37,414 nucleotides of DNA from a virus, in the IMG/VR virus record IMGVR_UViG_3300002835_006509, positions 1 through 37,414 of that record; one strand, 5' to 3'. Position 1 is the stretch's first letter. Every line of letters begins with the position of its first letter. Both the position numbers and the translations under genes were made by a program. Below are positions 33,475 to 37,414 of this stretch, piece by piece. The notes beneath the pieces were generated by a model. It saw nothing but the letters and a program-made list of their open reading frames with translations. It did not search any database and was not told where the DNA came from.

Positions 33475-36360
33475 TTAACTAAATGTTGTTGTTATTGAAG
33501 TAACTGGTGATGGGTCTCCTTTATATCTTACAATCACATAAATTTCATCATAGGTTGCATTTACATTCATACCGTCTACACTTCTTAATGGAATTGTATA
33601 TGTTGTTGATGATAAACTACCTCCTGTATTACCATATAAGTCCATGTTGACACCAAAAGGATTTTGTCCGTCAGTATTTGCGGTTAATGTTGATACAAAG
33701 TTAGATAGAGTTTTTGTTGGGTCATATACTCTTGCTGGTGTATAAATTGTATTTTTAGATGACTCAAATAGGATAACTGCTGCTGCAGAGTTATCAGTTG
33801 TTGCATCCCATGCTACCAATGTTTTTCCTAAATTTAATGTCATAGATGATTTTGCCGATGTTGCTCCTGAATTAAATTTACGAATATAATATTTGTAATC
33901 ACTTGCAGTTGATGGATTTCCTAACCAATATGCGTAAGTACCACCCGGTTTTACTAAATATCCAGGTTTAACTTGTAAATCAGTTGCTCCTAAATTGTAT
34001 AATCCAAATGTAGTTGTCCAAGCAGTTCCGTTGAATGCTAATACATTGTCTGCTAATTCAATTCTATAACTTTCTCCTGTAAATGACTCTATTAATGTAG
34101 TCGAACTATCTCCACCTTGTGTTCTTGTATAATATGCTAATGAACCACTACCTACGGGCTGTCCAAAATCTCCTGCCGTATGATAATTAAATGTATTTAC
34201 TTTTGTAACCGCAGTACCATTATTATAGTTTTGTCCGTTGACTGTTGCAGTAAAAGTTGTTGGAGTAAATGAAGTTTGACCTATGTTTGTAATATTTGCC
34301 GTACCACCAAATGTATATAATCCGTTTAATCTAACTACATCTGTTTCAAATGGAATTGTAGAAGTAGTTCTAACTGTTGTGTTTGTTGTATCAAAAACAC
34401 CATTTGCAGTTGATATTGTTCCTCCCGATGTTGCAACTGAATTTACACCTGATGTGTAAGCTACACCTGTACCACTTAATGCAATTGAACCAACTGTTCC
34501 GTTATAGAATAGTGGGTTAAATAAATTTGTTACTGATGATGATATAGTATAAGTAGAAGTTAATAAATAAGGTGCTCCACTTAATGAACGAGATGTTGCT
34601 GATACACTAACTAATGTTGTACTACCCGTTAGTGATGTTTGAACAGGAACGTTTGTTGAGATTGTAGTTAATGGTGCCCAAAATACTTCCGTACCATTTG
34701 CCACTATTGCGGTTGAATATCCACTACTACCACTTGCTATTTGAATAGATGATGATATGTGATAGTATCCACTTGCACTTACTGCCGTTGCAGAACCACT
34801 ATAAAGAGTTTGACCCAATGCCGACGCAAATTTTCCATCTTGATATCCTGGAGGAATAACTGCAGGATTTACTGTATTGATTAATGCCAATGTTACACCA
34901 CTAGTTGTACCTGCTCCTGTTTGTGTTATACTTACAATAGATGATGAAGTTGCCGTATCTGTTTTTGCACTATTATCTTTAAATCTAAATGTAAATGAAC
35001 CGCTTACTTTAAAGTTTGTCGGTGTTCCACTACTTAAATTACCTAATCCAAATAATTGTGCGTCTAATGATGAGGTTGCAGTTGTTGTACCTGCTGCTAC
35101 CGATGTATAGTTGTATCCGTAATTTGCTGTGTAAATTGGAGTAACACCACTAAAAATTGTAGAACCTGCAGTTGCAAATCCTTTACCATTTAAATATGTA
35201 ATTGTTGTATTGGTAGAAGTTTGAGGAATTCTACCTGTCAATGCCGTACCTGTTGTTGTGTTTTGTGCAGTTGCCGTTACTGAACTTAATGTTCTTGTAT
35301 TTGGTGATGCATCCGGTGCTGACGATGATAATAAACCTGCAACAAATCTTAAAATCTCAGATACATTTGTTTCCGATGTGAAATTATTAAAATAAGAACC
35401 ATTCAAATTACTTTGCCATGCATTTGCAGTAGGAATACCAACTGTTACATTATCTGGGTCGATTGTTCCACTTACTTTTAAACTACCTGTAATTTCTATA
35501 TTGTTAGTCGTTGCGTAAGCTGAACCCGTTTGTAAAAATATACCTGTATTAGCTGCTAAATTTGCACTTAAAGTTGCTAACGATGTTGATACCGAAGAAC
35601 TTAAACTTGTAATCGATGCAGCACTTCCACTTAAAGTCTCTGCAATTGATGTACTAATTGAAGATGATATTAAAGCTTGTGACGATGATAATGATGCACT
35701 AACAATTGTAACTTCTATATCCGTTGCTATTACTGATAATGAGCTACTCAATGATGCACTTACAATTTCAATAATAGATGCAGATATCGAAGAACTCAAT
35801 GTTGTTATACTTGCATTACTTGCAGATATTGATGTTGCAATTGATGAACTTAATATCGTTTCGGCAGCTTGACTTGAACTAAATGAAGTTGCTACTGACG
35901 AACTTAATGCAATTTGTGATGCATTACTTGCACTAAATGATGTTGCAACTGACGAACTAAAATCTCCCGTTATACTTGCTATACTCGCATTACTTGCACT
36001 AAATGAAGTTGCTACCGATGCACTAAATACACTAATGTTACCTGTTAAGTTTATTGGAGTATTACCATCACTTCCTAACAAATATAAAGTACCACTGCCA
36101 CTATCGTAATAAGGGACTCCATTTACTAACCCACCATAAGTCGATGTAGGAAATTCATTTGGTGCCGAACTACCTATTATAAACCTATTCGTAGCTTGTA
36201 CTGAACCACTTTCAGTTGCTGCAAATAAAATAGATGAACCATTTGAAGATGTAATATTAGATGAACCAGTTACAATTAATATTTCTCCTTTTTGTAGAGA
36301 ACCTGTAATTATGGATAACCTTTCTAACCTACCTCTTTTATGTTGTATTAATTGAGCCAT
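33475..36360 (-). CDS. Large beta-rich tail fibre/adhesin
   Basis: 961 aa. Residues 1-120 share a head with the 1254-aa fibre (SSILFAATESGSV, RFIIGSSAPNEFPTSTYGGLVNGVPYYDSGSGTLYLLGSD). Residues about 120-290 are Ser/Ala heptad-like repeats (FSSSVATSFSASNAS, repeated) that may form a short coiled-coil stalk. From about 305 a conserved-looking start (DPDNVTVGIPTANAWQSNLNGSYFNNFTSETNVSEILRFVAGLLS) leads into roughly 600 residues of Thr/Ser/Gly/Asn-rich beta sequence with no enzyme motif that I recognise, including GESYRIELADNVLAFNG and YLVKPGGTYAYWLGNPS. This reads as a receptor-binding or structural domain. No S74 chaperone. Promoter motif 21 bases upstream. Confidence 0.75.
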   Translation of the reverse strand: MAQLIQHKRGRLERLSIITGSLQKGEILIVTGSSNITSSNGSSILFAATESGSVQATNRFIIGSSAPNEFPTSTYGGLVNGVPYYDSGSGTLYLLGSDGNTPINLTGNISVFSASVATSFSASNASIASITGDFSSSVATSFSASNASQIALSSSVATSFSSSQAAETILSSSIATSISASNASITTLSSSISASIIEIVSASLSSSLSVIATDIEVTIVSASLSSSQALISSSISTSIAETLSGSAASITSLSSSVSTSLATLSANLAANTGIFLQTGSAYATTNNIEITGSLKVSGTIDPDNVTVGIPTANAWQSNLNGSYFNNFTSETNVSEILRFVAGLLSSSAPDASPNTRTLSSVTATAQNTTTGTALTGRIPQTSTNTTITYLNGKGFATAGSTIFSGVTPIYTANYGYNYTSVAAGTTTATSSLDAQLFGLGNLSSGTPTNFKVSGSFTFRFKDNSAKTDTATSSSIVSITQTGAGTTSGVTLALINTVNPAVIPPGYQDGKFASALGQTLYSGSATAVSASGYYHISSSIQIASGSSGYSTAIVANGTEVFWAPLTTISTNVPVQTSLTGSTTLVSVSATSRSLSGAPYLLTSTYTISSSVTNLFNPLFYNGTVGSIALSGTGVAYTSGVNSVATSGGTISTANGVFDTTNTTVRTTSTIPFETDVVRLNGLYTFGGTANITNIGQTSFTPTTFTATVNGQNYNNGTAVTKVNTFNYHTAGDFGQPVGSGSLAYYTRTQGGDSSTTLIESFTGESYRIELADNVLAFNGTAWTTTFGLYNLGATDLQVKPGYLVKPGGTYAYWLGNPSTASDYKYYIRKFNSGATSAKSSMTLNLGKTLVAWDATTDNSAAAVILFESSKNTIYTPARVYDPTKTLSNFVSTLTANTDGQNPFGVNMDLYGNTGGSLSSTTYTIPLRSVDGMNVNATYDEIYVIVRYKGDPSPVTSITTTFS

Positions 36361-36381
36361 CTATTTATTCGTAATATTGTT

Positions 36382-36390
36382 TATAAATAT
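36382..36390 (-). promoter_or_regulatory. ATATTTATA motif, putative promoter of the 961-aa fibre
   Basis: Perfect coding-strand copy in the 42-base gap, 21 bases before the start. Confidence 0.5.
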
Positions 36391-36402
36391 GAATTTTTAT
36401 TA

Positions 36403-36726
36403 TTAAAACTCACCCTGGTCAATAATAGCAGACGCAGTTTGATAAACCTCCAAGTCTGTTGCGAATGTGTTTCCCAAAGATGCAGTGTATGCATGAAAAG
36501 ATGAAGTTGTTACAAGTCCCACACCAGTTGCTACTATACCAATACTTGCAGCAATTGATGCACTTATTGCTGCAACTTCTACATCGGTTGCAATTATAGC
36601 TAAAGCTCCACTTAATGATGAACTAACAATGCCAATAACTGAACCACTTATATCTGTTCCAATATTTGCTGCACTTGTTAATGCGGAACCGCTTTCTATT
36701 TGTTTTAATCTTATTAAGTTTGCCAT
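36403..36726 (-). CDS. Small fibre-like protein (head plus Ser/Ala stalk)
   Basis: 107 aa. Head MANLIRLKQIESGSALTSAANIG has the same style as other fibre heads here, followed by a Ser/Ala/Ile-rich stalk (SGSVIGIVSSSLSGALAIIATDVEVAAISASIAASIGIVATGV) and an end (TFATDLEVYQTASAIIDQGEF) related to that of the 253-aa protein. The stalk segment IIATDVEV... closely matches IATDIEVTIVSASLSSS in the 961-aa fibre, so this looks like a miniature or reduced paralogue. It may be a real small fibre or adaptor. The promoter motif lies only 4 bases before the ATG. Confidence 0.7.
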   Translation of the reverse strand: MANLIRLKQIESGSALTSAANIGTDISGSVIGIVSSSLSGALAIIATDVEVAAISASIAASIGIVATGVGLVTTSSFHAYTASLGNTFATDLEVYQTASAIIDQGEF

Positions 36727-36730
36727 ATCC

Positions 36731-36739
36731 TATAAATAT
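36731..36739 (-). promoter_or_regulatory. ATATTTATA motif immediately before the 107-aa gene
   Basis: Perfect coding-strand copy, 4 bases before the ATG. If it is a -10-type element the transcript would begin near or inside the start codon, so either the mRNA is leaderless or the motif has another role here. Confidence 0.4.
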
Positions 36740-36748
36740 CTTATATTC

Positions 36749-37414
36749 TTATAATCCGTAAGTCGGTTTTATTGCATTATAATTTTGTGTTATTTCCTCA
36801 ATTGATAATTTTCTATTATACAAATAAAGATTTGCAACATGTCCAAAAGGTTGACCGGCGGTATCATTATTACCCCACCCCCAATGTGTTCTTCCACCCG
36901 AACCGAAAGCAATTGTATTTCCTGCCTGTGAACCATTTATGTAGAATGTTTGAGATGCACTATCTCCAACTACCGCGTATTGAGTCCAAACCCCAACAAA
37001 AGATGTAAGGTCAAATCCTGAACTTCTAAATGCACTATCCCAATATCCTAATGTATTTGTTCCATTAGGAATAGTAATTGGTGTATATTTAGGCGAGTTT
37101 GTATAAAGTAATGTTCTAAATCCGGAATTATTATTTATCAATCTTGCCCAAGTTACATAGGTGTATCCTGTTGTTGGTAAAGTTGGGCCTGTTCCATTTA
37201 CAACAACTCTATTATTTCCCGATGTACACTCAAAACATTTTATCCCATTCAATGTGGTAAATGTAGCACCAATCAATGTATGGTTATATGAATTAGTTAA
37301 ATCATAAACAGTTGTTCCACTACCAGGATAACTTGTTAAATTATTTGCGTCCAATTGAAGTAATAATCCATTGGTTATTATGGTGGGTAATATACTAAAT
37401 CCTTTTGAAAATGA
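36749..37414 (-). CDS. LamG-type tail tip protein (5' end outside window)
   Basis: The frame is open without interruption to the window edge, giving at least 221 residues; the TTG at 37354 should not be taken as the start, because the upstream codons continue the homology (PTIITNGLLLQLDANN matches SIITNGLICHLDAGNKN in the gene at 24476). The body has SYPGSGTTVYDLTNSYNHTLIG, YTYVTWARLINNNSG, WTQYAVVGDSASQTFYINGSQAG and a C-terminal HVANLYLYNRKLSIEEITQNYNAIKPTYGL, the same LamG layout and ending as its two paralogues. Likely a glycan- or surface-binding tail tip. It ends 22 bases before the 107-aa gene. Confidence 0.8.
   Translation of the reverse strand, partial: SFSKGFSILPTIITNGLLLQLDANNLTSYPGSGTTVYDLTNSYNHTLIGATFTTLNGIKCFECTSGNNRVVVNGTGPTLPTTGYTYVTWARLINNNSGFRTLLYTNSPKYTPITIPNGTNTLGYWDSAFRSSGFDLTSFVGVWTQYAVVGDSASQTFYINGSQAGNTIAFGSGGRTHWGWGNNDTAGQPFGHVANLYLYNRKLSIEEITQNYNAIKPTYGL

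Noticed and set aside
51-36739. TATAAATA on the plus strand read as T4-type late promoters
   Set aside because: In that orientation they would drive transcription away from the nearby starts and antisense to every gene; the coding-strand reading ATATTTATA was kept instead.

Overview
The window is part of a contractile-tailed (myovirus, T4-like) phage genome. It is AT-rich, densely packed, and every convincing gene is on the minus strand, so it reads from base 37414 down to base 1. Ribosome-binding sites of the GGAGG type are absent; starts follow A/T-rich leaders. Together with the AT-rich, Ser/Asn-rich fibre style seen in marine and freshwater phages, this suggests (inference) a phage of a Bacteroidota host, probably aquatic. 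No tRNA, CRISPR array or insertion sequence was seen, and no gap without a gene exceeds about 125 bases.

Layout in transcription order. (1) 37414-16180: a large cassette of adhesin and tail-fibre genes. It holds two paralogous fibres sharing a 120-residue head (961 and 1254 aa, the latter built from heptad-based tandem repeats), a 253-aa virion protein, two fibres with the LKRS...LNTYDGK head common in marine T4-like phages (182 and 899 aa), three small LamG-type tips plus a Cys-rich tip with a related head, and two fibres ending in self-cleaving S74 chaperone domains (1661 and 603 aa). The 1661-aa fibre also has a beta-helix and a DUF1566/Lcl-type lectin-like domain. (2) 16176-13430: a GT-B glycosyltransferase, then a tail protein in which a mini-intein-like Hint domain sits between an N-terminal region and a LamG domain. 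(3) 13360-2230: the tail machine: sheath (gp18), tube (gp19), a gp26-type protein overlapping a second ORF across a U7 tract, tape measure, gp48/54-like tube initiator, LysM wedge protein (gp53-like), hub protein (gp27/late-control-D-like) and a small structural protein. (4) 2153-66: a phytanoyl-CoA-dioxygenase-family protein and a very short family A DNA polymerase.

The tail genes form a standard assembly line, and the fibre cassette supplies a mosaic set of receptor-binding parts built from shared heads, coiled-coil stalks and exchangeable tips. A 9-base motif (ATATTTATA on the coding strand) recurs in most gaps that precede a transcription unit and probably marks phage promoters. Two hairpin terminators divide the units.

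The main points to follow up are the probable +1/-2 programmed frameshift in the tail-chaperone position, the Hint domain lacking a +1 nucleophile inside an adhesin, the orientation-specific motif, the heptad-quantised repeat array, and non-canonical active sites in the oxygenase and polymerase.
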